A stretch of DNA of 64,000 nucleotides from Trichoderma breve (Eukaryota; Ascomycota; Sordariomycetes; Hypocreales; Hypocreaceae): contig NW_026611593.1 of NCBI RefSeq assembly GCF_028502605.1, positions 2,232,001 to 2,296,000 of the forward strand, given 5' to 3'. The notes under the pieces were generated by a model. That model was not told the DNA's origin, made no database searches, and saw only the letters and a list, made by a program, of their open reading frames with translations. Shown here in pieces: positions 1 through 8,856 of this stretch. The position numbers and the translations under genes were made by a program. Every line of letters starts with the position of its first letter. The first letter of the stretch is position 1.

Positions 1-1109
1 ACGACTAATTGGTGAAAATTCCAAGAAACGGGTGAGTTAGTATTGGTGCTATACTATGAGTCAAAGAGTCACACGTCAACTTGTCTTTCGATCGCGGCAA
101 GATTTCTCAGATCATCATCAAATATTCGAATGAGAGTCTTCATGGAGGTAATCAGAATACAGATTGATGAATGGCCTACCAGAGGCTTACTCCTCGTACC
201 TGATAAGATGGAAACAATAAGACTTCTCCCTTCTTCCTCTCCACCCTTCAGCCGTGGTCTTAGTTCAGCCAACCACATTTCCATCAAGCTGCATTCACCG
301 CTTCGCCTATGTATCCCTTTAATGCATCCAGCACCAAGGCACCAAGCCGTGTCTCAGATAACCAGCAGACGCGGCATCTCCTAGGCCGAGCGTAACGCGA
401 ATGGCGGGGATCGCTATCCCGCGGCTGGCAAAGTAAGACATGTCATCTCTATCACATCGCCCATCACACAAGATAAGGGCAGCTGTGACTGACAATTTAG
501 TTATTGCTCACGCAGATCGAAATATCTCCCTTGCATAAAATGACCGTGCTCGCAATAAAAAAAAATCTTTGTCTCACGTCAAGAGGCCGATATATCCGCA
601 CCGGCACCAGGGGGTCGCGAGCTGAGTGCCGGCATCCCAGGCTCCCGTCCTATGACGTCGAGGGCCGATAAGGCGCGATGAGACTCTTACTCAGACTGTT
701 TGAACCACCAGGCCGGTGAGAGAGGACAATGAGCTAGAGAGTCTCATGTTCAAGGATAGGCCCTTTGTGCCTGTCATGTGGGCAATATAATGAGATTGTC
801 TCTGTTGTGTGTCTTTGGGATCGCCGACCTGGACACGCGATTCCGGGTGCCCTTGGCATGTTTTCAGCTTGGATTTGTGCTTCATCGTAACGAGGGGGAG
901 CATCTATCACAACTCCCTTTAATCCATGTAGTAAGAGTATCGTCGAGACTAGAGGGGCTTCCCCTTTGTAGGATAGCATTTGAGAGACGATGCCTAATAG
1001 TCCTGCAATAGACTCTCTATATAAAGCCGCTTGATGCACTTACAGCAGCGTCCTGAGATAATCACATTCATGGTCGGAATTCAACAAGGACTTCAGGTAC
1101 CACAAAGCC
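1..1109. other. Left-edge intergenic stretch
   Basis: I see no convincing gene here. The open frames start at non-ATG codons or overlap each other on both strands without family resemblance. The only recognisable element is a TATATAAA box near 1017-1024, which lies about 90 bases upstream of the ATG of the putative orphan gene at 1110. Confidence 0.4.
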
Positions 1110-1547
1110 ATGATCGGAACCAAGCTGTGGCACAATGGTCGTCCAATAAACTTCTACAAAACAACAACAGGTCTGGGCGCCTTCCTGACTGCGGCTATTA
1201 CTCAGCTTCGACTTCGAAAGAACAGTCATATTGCACAGCTAAATAGCAGGGGGTCGCTGTTTAGACATACACGTAAGCTTAATACAAGGCCAGTGATCGA
1301 CAGCTGGCTTTCCCACCGGGCACATAGCCCTCTGGGCAGTTTCACTCGAGGTCTCGCGGCAGGCATGCTGTCTATCCAGGGGAGAGCAGAAAACAGGCAG
1401 ATCATTATTGAAGAGCTGCTGAAGGACATGATTCAATACGGTAAGTTTTGGAACGCAGGGTGATATCATCGCCAAGATTAGACAGGTTCGAGGACGTATT
1501 CCATCTTCGGAAAGCACCTTAGATTTGGAAAAAGATGCGTAGAGTAA
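1110..1547 (+). CDS. Putative orphan two-exon gene, function unknown
   Basis: An ATG at 1110 opens a frame to 1440, where a consensus GTAAGT donor follows. Splicing to the CAG ending at 1485 (45-nt intron 1441-1485, short and without a clear branch site) continues the frame in phase to a TAA at 1545-1547, giving about 131 residues. Without splicing the frame stops at 1463. A TATATAAA box about 90 bases upstream supports transcription. The second half (residues about 75-110) looks coding, with alternating charged and hydrophobic residues, while the N-terminal half is basic and low in acidic residues. I recognise no family. It may be an orphan gene, a remnant of a larger gene, or chance. Confidence 0.25.
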
Positions 1548-2162
1548 GGCACAATGTCCGTCTTGGCCGCTTGGCGTGCAGAGTATGCCCACAAGGCGAA
1601 GCTCAGGACTTTTCCTTCGGCAGAGATGGGGAACAGGGCGATTGCTCGTCTGATAGTCTCCTCTGCATGTCTTACATATAGCGTGTATGCCCTTGTGAAC
1701 CTGTAGTCAGTGGTTCCACAAATGTCACAAATATCGGAGCGATAGTAGTTGCCGTACTCGTAATACCCGAAGTTAGAGAGGCGCCCTTATACACCACTCG
1801 ATTAAGTTCGCGTCCACGGGGACCAGCGACTAGCCCCCGTGCCAAATCATAGTCTATCATATTTCACATCGGTAAACCCCGTAGCAGTTGTCTGACCATT
1901 GGCTTTCTGATCATGGAGAGACAAATACTGTTCTGAGTGATGAAATACCCTTGGGGCTCAAGTTCTCAGTTCGTAATGATGCCCGTGGGGGTTGTCTGCC
2001 GTCGTATCCGATGAACCTGGGTGGGTGGTGGCTCATGGCAGTGTTCAGCGTTTCACAGGTATTATTCATACAGAAACGCGAATAAATACCCATCTTCTAT
2101 CTTCCTGGCAAAGATCCAAAGAAACAAGCCGTGAGCACCGCGAAACAATCGTCTGTACAATA
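1548..2162. other. Intergenic, upstream of amidase
   Basis: No supported gene. Short frames on both strands overlap and do not resemble known proteins. The region presumably holds the amidase promoter; I see no clear TATA box close to its ATG. Confidence 0.4.
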
Positions 2163-3908
2163 ATGAAGCCTCTTGGTGTAGTCGCCACGGCGCTGCAAGT
2201 CTTGTTGTCTGCTTGCTTGTCTCAAGCCCTCTCGATCGCAGAAAGTGATTTCCCTCCGTTGCTCGATGCTACTCTCGATGAGCTGCGCTTCGGGTTGGAC
2301 AACAACCACTTCACAAGTGTCGATCTTGTACATGCCTACATTGACAGGATCTCAGAAGTGAATCCTGACTTGAAGGCTGTCACTGAGGTCAACCCCGACG
2401 CGCTCTCGATTGCTTTGGAGAGAGATACGGAGAGGAGGGCAGGAATAGACCCTGCTAAGCAGCCTCTCCATGGCATACCTATTCTCCTCAAGAACAACAT
2501 TGCCACAGACGATGGGATGAACAACACTGCTGGCTCATACGCGCTGCTGGGTGCCAAAGTCCCTCACGACAGCACCATTGCCTCCAAGCTGCGCAAAGCA
2601 GGCGCCATTATTCTCGGCAAGGCTAACCTCTCGCAATGGGCTTCCTCTAGGGAGGTAGTCTTTCATGAAGGTTGGTCGGCTCATGGTGGCCAGGCAGTTG
2701 GCGCATACTTTCCAAAGCAAAACCCCAGAGGCTCATCATCGGGGAGTGCCATAGCAGCTTCTCTCGGCCTCGCCTGGGCAGCTGTTGGGACAGACACAGG
2801 TGGATCAATCCTTATGCCAGGGCATGCGAATAACGTCGTCGGATTTCGTCCCACGGTGGGACTAACTTCCAGATATCTTGTGATTCCATATTCGCTAAGA
2901 CAAGACACCATCGGTACCTTGACTCGGACAGTCAAGGATGCTGCATATCTCATGCAGGCCATGGCAGGGCGTGACAAGCAAGACAATTACACGGATGCAA
3001 TTCCTTTCGACACGATACCAGACTATGTTGCAGCATGCACGAACTCGGGTCTCAAAGGCAAGCGGCTCGGCGTATCCCGCAACACAATGGCGACAGATAT
3101 TGATCCGTCGGCAAACACCGACCCGGAAGCATTTGAGAGAGCACTGGATGTGCTTCGCGCAGCTGGCGCAGAGATCATTGACAATATTGACTTGCCATGC
3201 AACATCCCCTTCACCGGCCACACCAAAGAGCGCAGAAGTAACCTTGCGTCCAACGACTCCACGGATGCCAGCTTCCTTGCGGTCTATTCCATCGTCGGGG
3301 CTGACTTTTTGTCCGACTTGCCGGAGAAGTACCTCAGCCTTCTCAAAGAAAACCCAAACAACATCACCTCAGTTAGCGATCTGCGGGACTTTACCAGAGA
3401 CGATCCTCAAGAGGGATTTCCGCGCTTCGACACCACAGCATGGGATGGCTTCCTCAAATTTGGCCTCAACAACACGGACCCGAGTTATTGGTCCAACGTT
3501 ACTGCGGATAGGGAGTTACTCGGACCGCTGTGCTTCACAGGAGCGTTGGAAAAGTACAGGCTAGACGCAATGGTACTTCCGACGCCGTATTCGGTCTTGA
3601 TGGCATCTGGCCTCGGGCTTCCCGTCGTCAGTGTGCCGCTGGGTCGCGCTCCTGATGATTCTCCCATCGTTCCATCAGATAGGGGGAAATTGATACTGTC
3701 AGCTCCCAACGGTCCGTTCGGCATCGCCTTTTCCGGCCCGGCGTTTAGCGAAGAGAAGCTGTTTGCCATGGCGTACGACTTTGAGCAGCGTACAAACGTG
3801 CGTACGTCAGTCAAGCCATTTATTACACCCAAGACGGAGCTGGCGCATGTTGTGCGGAAACGGTGCCTGAGAGATCCAAGAGGTGCCTGTGGGAAGGAAT
3901 TTAAATAA
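2163..3908 (+). CDS. Secreted amidase (amidase signature family)
   Basis: A 581-residue single-exon protein of the amidase signature family, which hydrolyses carboxamide bonds with a Ser-cisSer-Lys triad. Met at 2163 is chosen over the longer open frame from 1992 because it starts a typical signal peptide (MKPLGVVATALQVLLSACLS, residues 1-20) and the upstream part is not protein-like. The catalytic Lys is about K110 (HGIPILLKNN), the cis-Ser about S191 in the Gly/Ser loop (RGSSSGSA) and the nucleophile about S215 (GTDTGGS), with the usual 24-residue spacing between the serines. Several N-x-S/T sites fit secretion. An oddity is that the usual GGSIR continues here as GGSILMP, so the conserved Arg after the nucleophile is replaced. 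The substrate is unknown; fungal relatives are often annotated as glutamyl-tRNA amidotransferase A-like, but the signal peptide argues against that role. Confidence 0.92.
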   Translation: MKPLGVVATALQVLLSACLSQALSIAESDFPPLLDATLDELRFGLDNNHFTSVDLVHAYIDRISEVNPDLKAVTEVNPDALSIALERDTERRAGIDPAKQPLHGIPILLKNNIATDDGMNNTAGSYALLGAKVPHDSTIASKLRKAGAIILGKANLSQWASSREVVFHEGWSAHGGQAVGAYFPKQNPRGSSSGSAIAASLGLAWAAVGTDTGGSILMPGHANNVVGFRPTVGLTSRYLVIPYSLRQDTIGTLTRTVKDAAYLMQAMAGRDKQDNYTDAIPFDTIPDYVAACTNSGLKGKRLGVSRNTMATDIDPSANTDPEAFERALDVLRAAGAEIIDNIDLPCNIPFTGHTKERRSNLASNDSTDASFLAVYSIVGADFLSDLPEKYLSLLKENPNNITSVSDLRDFTRDDPQEGFPRFDTTAWDGFLKFGLNNTDPSYWSNVTADRELLGPLCFTGALEKYRLDAMVLPTPYSVLMASGLGLPVVSVPLGRAPDDSPIVPSDRGKLILSAPNGPFGIAFSGPAFSEEKLFAMAYDFEQRTNVRTSVKPFITPKTELAHVVRKRCLRDPRGACGKEFK

Positions 3909-5110
3909 ACTTGACGAAGTTTGATGATTTGAGTGCAATACGGCAATGCGGTTATTTGCTTTTAGGCGATGAAGTTCTTGTGTTTGTTGAGTCGATAATC
4001 CTGCGTACGGGATAGTGCTTGTGAAGCCGTCTAGCAGTGAATAGGAAAATAATAAACTCTGTCAACCAGCCGTAAAGACGAGATCCAGCAAGTTGATCAT
4101 GATTTCACAATCACGTGTATGTTCACACAGGCTTTCAATAGTAATCAACGGCGACCAAGACCGTAGGATCGACTTCAGTATCACGCCGGGAGCCAAAAAG
4201 GAGATAAAACTCCGCATCTTATTGCTGTGCCAGCCAAGCCTAGATATGCATTGCAGTCGGTCATGGGATCTCAATGCCGAGAGCGAAATGTACGTTGCCG
4301 GCTTCAGATGCTTGCCGCGCGCTTGATCTGGTCTTGGCTGCATGTCATACCCATAATAGCACGGAGATTTGGTACGCTAGCATGGTCGTATGGTTAGGCT
4401 TATTTGACAGCTCGAGACGCATGGACTTCAAGCATTTGGGCGTATGAGCTGACGATGGAACGCTGCGGCTGGAGCGCACTTCGGTTCGACCATGGAGTCC
4501 GCTGTGGGCTGATAGATCCGATGCTGCAAGCGATCGAGTAACAGCTGCGTATCATATTGCCAACGACAGACAAGCCCTGGAAGCTGGGTGTTTGGCAATG
4601 AGAGAATCATGCTGTCCATACAACATGATCATCTTGGACCGATCATTTGCTTTCCTCTGGTTGAGACACAAGAGATCAAACCTTCAATTCTAGGCCATTC
4701 AACCTCACAGCATCGCCCACTCAAAACTCCGACAGCGATCCGGACCGTCGGCTCGACCCTCTTCATTGGACAAGGCATTTCGGCCACTGTCCCAAACGAT
4801 TAAATCCCACGATCGAATCGGAGGCCACACCGCGCAGTTTTATGGAGAAGAACTTGATTCATCGTAATTCCGTGCTGACAGATGCCTCTGTAATCGTGTG
4901 GATCCCTTTATAACCCGCTGACTCACCCGGAACTGGCCAATCACCGCGACGCCGACTCAAGATCTATCAGAACACGAGATACGGGGGAGTTTGTCGCATT
5001 TTTCGGAGGAGGAGTTAAGATCTTATAAGTTTTCTTGAGATATAAAGGATATTTCTGGACGTCTTTTGCAAGAGTTTTGCGAAGAGAAGAATAGAGGAGT
5101 AAAAAGACGG
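3909..5110. other. Intergenic region between amidase and hemerythrin-like gene
   Basis: No gene is supported. The frames at 4062-4343 (-), 4428-4619 (-) and 4588-4803 (+) lack family resemblance and overlap on opposite strands. The part next to 5111 is presumably the promoter and 5' leader of the hemerythrin-like gene. Confidence 0.45.
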
Positions 5111-5911
5111 ATGATTTTGACGAGGATACCGACAAGAATTCACCCATTCAAGCAAAATATTTTGACTGGGCGTGGGATCATTGCTGTTGCTGCTGCTGCA
5201 CCCACAGGGAGAGCTTTTATATCGAATTCTGCAACAAAGAGATACGCCTTCAACATGGCTGAGGCCTGTGACAAAAATGATGCAAGCGCTGCAAAGGAAG
5301 AGCTTCCCCCACTGACGGACCATGAGTTCAAGAACTATAACCGTCTTGCCGAAAGAATGGAGCTGTTTGTAAGTAGCATCGCTGCTCTCACTTATACTCG
5401 TGTCATGTATAAGGCATATACCTGCATATACATGCATACACACATATATATGTTGCATCATCTCACACTTTACTCACAGCACAACAACTTCCGCCGATCA
5501 TGGAACATTCTCTGGCAAGCCTGCACCACTGGCCGTCGTCCTCAGGGCATGTCTATCAAGCAACTCCTCAACATCGGCACCGAGTTTGCTGAGCATCTCA
5601 CCATACATCATTCCATCGAGGAGACTTATTTCTTCCCTCGACTAGCCCAGAAGATGCCTGAGTTTAATCCCAAAAATGGCGACCTGGTGAAGCAGCATGC
5701 TCAGATCCATGAGGGCTTGGAGGGATTCGAAAAGTACCTTAACGAAGTAAAGAGCGGCGAGAGGGACTTTGAGTTGAGCGTTTTGAAGGAGAAGATGGAG
5801 AGCTGGGGAGGTGTGCTGTGGACGCATTTGGACGATGAGGTTAGATCGTTGGGGGCAGAGAATATGAGAAAGTTTTGGACATTACAGGAGATCCGGCGGT
5901 TCCAAATGTAA
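5111..5911 (+). CDS. Hemerythrin HHE cation-binding domain protein
   Basis: Two exons, 5111-5368 and 5480-5911. The 111-nt intron has a GTAAGT donor and a CAG acceptor. It is phase 0, divisible by three and free of stops, so the frame also reads through it. Splicing joins MELF to HNNFRRSWN and restores the first metal-ligand helix, so removal is favoured. The four-helix HHE bundle shows candidate iron ligands in H-x-x-F-R-R-S-W, EHLTIHHSIEE, KQHAQIHEG and THLDDE. From the first ATG the protein is 229 residues with a basic, Ser/Thr/Arg-rich N-terminus lacking acidic residues over about 60 positions, which resembles a mitochondrial presequence. A second in-frame ATG at 5255 (AACATGGCT, good context) would give a 181-residue cytosolic form. 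Likely roles are oxygen, NO or iron handling, by family. Confidence 0.85.
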   Translation: MILTRIPTRIHPFKQNILTGRGIIAVAAAAPTGRAFISNSATKRYAFNMAEACDKNDASAAKEELPPLTDHEFKNYNRLAERMELFVSSIAALTYTRVMYKAYTCIYMHTHIYMLHHLTLYSQHNNFRRSWNILWQACTTGRRPQGMSIKQLLNIGTEFAEHLTIHHSIEETYFFPRLAQKMPEFNPKNGDLVKQHAQIHEGLEGFEKYLNEVKSGERDFELSVLKEKMESWGGVLWTHLDDEVRSLGAENMRKFWTLQEIRRFQM

Positions 5912-6361
5912 TTAGTTTTGTTATGACATCTATTTCTTTTTTGTTTGTAGATATACTTGGAAGCATGGCAACGACTGGTAGATAAAGCGAAGTAAACGGA
6001 TCAAGATATTTGGCAAAAGAACATGCATGCATTCATAAACGTAAATGGTAAAATATAGCTCAACTATTACATGTGATCCAAACAAGCAAGACAGACAAAA
6101 AGCTTACATACCTATCCAACATTCTACCATTGCCCAGTTTCCCAAATATTCTTGCGAGACCAAGCGCGTCTTTTACTCCGGTAGATGATCTTACCCGCTG
6201 TGTATCTATATGTTGTACTGAGACAGGTGCCAAAATGCCTGCGCCTTTCCGGGTTCTGTGAGTCCTTTCACTTCGACTTCATGTTGCACAACCGCTCATG
6301 TCACCCAACAGATACCTCACCCCTTTCACCGGGGATTTTGAGGAAAAGAAATTTCAGAATC
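5912..6361. other. Short convergent 3' region
   Basis: This lies between the 3' end of the hemerythrin-like gene (+) and the 3' end of PEX11 (-). It is AT-rich and presumably holds both 3' UTRs; no other feature is seen. Confidence 0.4.
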
Positions 6362-7321
6362 TTAAGCCGTCTCACGCCAGAGATCAATCATCTGTCCCGT
6401 TGACGGATACATCGCCAGCAAGGCAATCGCCGTCTCAGGGAGAGGTCCTCCACCAACCATGCCCCATTGGACAGTCAATGGGGCCCAGGCCAAGTTGCGG
6501 AAGAAGCTCTTGTTCCACGTCTTTGCCCAAGCAGCGTCCTTGGCCTGAGCGCTCTTGCGGGTGCGCTCCAACAGCAACCTGGCGAGCTCCATGAAGGTAT
6601 ATGCACCCCAGCATCGCACGCTAAGGAGGCCAAACTTGCCCATTGTCGTGGGCTTCAGATCAATGGCCTTTTTGCTGCCCAGGAACGCGAGGTTCTCAAA
6701 CACTTGATATAGGATGAGGGCGACGATCTGGCTGAGACCGAAGGCGGTGTCGAAATGCGCCAGAGCGACCGACCCTGATCCCTCTTTTTCGGCATCTTCC
6801 TTCTTAGGGCGCGGCCGGGAGAGGACTCGCTTGAGCGCAAAGTACAGGCCGAGCAGACCCCAGAGCCGGTTGATCGTCCGTGCCTCGCTTAGCACGCCTG
6901 CAAAGGCCTTGAGCTTGGTCGCCAGGTTAAGCGCAAACGCCGCACCGGGAGGCGCTGGGGCTGATGAGAGAACGACGGTCGTGGCGGGCGGCAGCTGGAA
7001 GGCCATGGCAATGAGCTTCTGGGCTGACTGTCGCAGCGCATTGCGGCTCAGCGTCTCGAGCACGGCGCCTGACAGCTTGGAGGAGTAGCAGAGGAACTGC
7101 AGGACGGCATCGGCGCCGGCGCGGGTCTGGAGGCATCGCAGCAGATGGCCAGCAAAGGCATCCGCGTTGGAGGGCACGGCGGCTAGAACAGCGCCAATGG
7201 GTGCCTTGGCCGGCGTGGGAATCGAGGGAAGAGGATCGGCTACAGCGACGGCCGAGGAGTCGATGGCGGCGGCCACTTCAGTCGAGGCCGAGTCGACGGG
7301 GATGTCGGCCACGTCGGTCAT
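6362..7321 (-). CDS. pex11: PEX11-family peroxisome proliferation protein
   Basis: A single exon of 319 residues. The start is the ATG at 7321 (CCACAATG context); the open frame extends upstream but only from non-ATG codons. The protein has an acidic Ala/Ser-rich N-terminus (1-50), then a PEX11-like body: an LLRCLQTRAGADAVLQFLCY helix, a TKLKAFAGVLSEARTINRLW segment followed by GLLGLY, a membrane stretch around SQIVALILYQVFENLAFLG, and a C-terminal hydrophobic part ending in STGQMIDLWRETA. PEX11 proteins sit in the peroxisomal membrane and drive its elongation before division. Ascomycetes carry several paralogues; the long N-terminus and divergent core suggest a PEX11C-type member, but I cannot assign the subtype firmly. 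Confidence 0.85.
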   Translation of the reverse strand: MTDVADIPVDSASTEVAAAIDSSAVAVADPLPSIPTPAKAPIGAVLAAVPSNADAFAGHLLRCLQTRAGADAVLQFLCYSSKLSGAVLETLSRNALRQSAQKLIAMAFQLPPATTVVLSSAPAPPGAAFALNLATKLKAFAGVLSEARTINRLWGLLGLYFALKRVLSRPRPKKEDAEKEGSGSVALAHFDTAFGLSQIVALILYQVFENLAFLGSKKAIDLKPTTMGKFGLLSVRCWGAYTFMELARLLLERTRKSAQAKDAAWAKTWNKSFFRNLAWAPLTVQWGMVGGGPLPETAIALLAMYPSTGQMIDLWRETA

Positions 7322-8856
7322 TGTGGCGGGAGGAGAGGGGAGAGAAGGAGGACAAAGAAGAAGAAGCGAGACGAAGCGAAAGAATGGGAGGAGAGAAAAG
7401 AGCCGAGGCGAGGAGAGGAACAAGAAGTAAAGGTGACGATAAAGGGCGCGGTTATCGATTAGAGCCGATCCGAGTCTTATCTCAAGACCGAGTTGAATTG
7501 CGATTGCCAAGATTTAGATATAGACGCTGATGTTGATGTTGATGCTGCACTGAAAGCGGTTGATTGACGCAACCTTGGACGCGCGCTGACTCTCAATGTT
7601 TAGGCAATGTAGCATCAATTAATTAAAGTAATCCCCAATTGCCCTGGGTGAGCAGCTCAGCTCTTATTATTAGCCTCTTTGCTGTAAACCTACCGCCTGT
7701 TGAGGCGCTGCCGAGGTCCACCCCCACAAAACCTCGGATAAGGCGTAAGATCCACTGCCTCGATTCTCTCCACGTTTTGGCTTGCTGCCACTCGGCTCTA
7801 GATTATTAATACTTTTAGAGTTCCACTTTCTATTGGGGATGAAGAGAAACTGTGTACTTTATTTCATGTCAGATGAGGGATTCCAGGTGCCATTGACGGG
7901 TCTGATTGGTGGCATGGTGACAGGGTACACAGTGATTTGGAGGCGTGTTGGTGGTGGTGATTGACAGCCGTCGTAGCGTCTGGGGGGCTCCACAGAATCG
8001 ACTTACAGGGGGCTTCTCACGTCCAACGTAAGATCTCGCAGAACTGAATCTATTAAAATGAAAGGGAATGGCTCATTGTCGCAATAAGTAAATATCTAGT
8101 TTCTTTTACTGCCGAGGCAAACCGACAGCCTCTTGTAGGAGAGTTGGCATCTTGATTCTGTAGCTTTGAAGCCAAGTAGAAGACCAGAGGATAGATGTAC
8201 GCACTCAGGCTGTCATGGAGAGGAGAATTGATCATGATTAATCTTTCTATGGCCAGGCAGTCAGAAATTTGAGAATATGCAATTGGACATTAAATAGAAA
8301 TATATAATTCTGACTAGATAGAAATACAGCTCTTATTTTTTTCTCTCTGGGATTGATTCAACTTGAGATACCGGCTGCAGTCAAGGCCCCCCGTTCTTCA
8401 TGCTCTATCAGCACGCAGAGAGCCTATCACGTTGGATACATTTCACAGGCTTTTTCTCGATTTGCAAAACTTCAAATTCAAACTCACCTTCTTTCGCCCA
8501 AATCTCTACACGTACGTCTCCAGTGTGCTCATTACTCATGTTCCATCATCGCAAATGAGCGCCATACCATCAGTCCAAGTAGAACATTGTCAGAAAGAAC
8601 TTGCATCCTCCAGCTGCCCCATCAATTGGCAGGCAGCTGTAATTGTTTCTCACGTTGATGTCACTTTACCCTCCGTCACGTTCCAGTCAGGTGACTGCAA
8701 GGCACAACTGAGCAGTGCTGGAGAGGAAGGTTCAATTCACTCCAGTTCACCCCTTCGCTACTCGCTAGATCACCTGATCTGCCAGCACAATTTGTGAATT
8801 CCCTTTTCCCTTCACCAAAAAATTCATATTCCGAGTACTCATCTTTTCCACAACCA
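7322..8856. other. Divergent intergenic region, PEX11 / DUF4246 gene
   Basis: About 1.5 kb between two divergent genes. It probably contains both promoters and 5' leaders. Frames such as 8353-8797 lack family resemblance, overlap one another and, for the longer one, have no ATG start. Nothing else is supported. Confidence 0.45.

Noticed and set aside
1992..2162. Upstream extension of the amidase frame
   Set aside because: It adds 57 residues without protein-like character before a clear signal peptide at 2163.
7322..7510. Hydrophobic N-terminal extension of PEX11
   Set aside because: No ATG in this part of the frame; the sequence is the Pro/Leu/Phe-rich translation of a purine-rich 5' leader.
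8353..8797. Two overlapping frames upstream of the DUF4246 gene
   Set aside because: The frames overlap each other, the longer one lacks an ATG start, and neither shows family resemblance or splice context.
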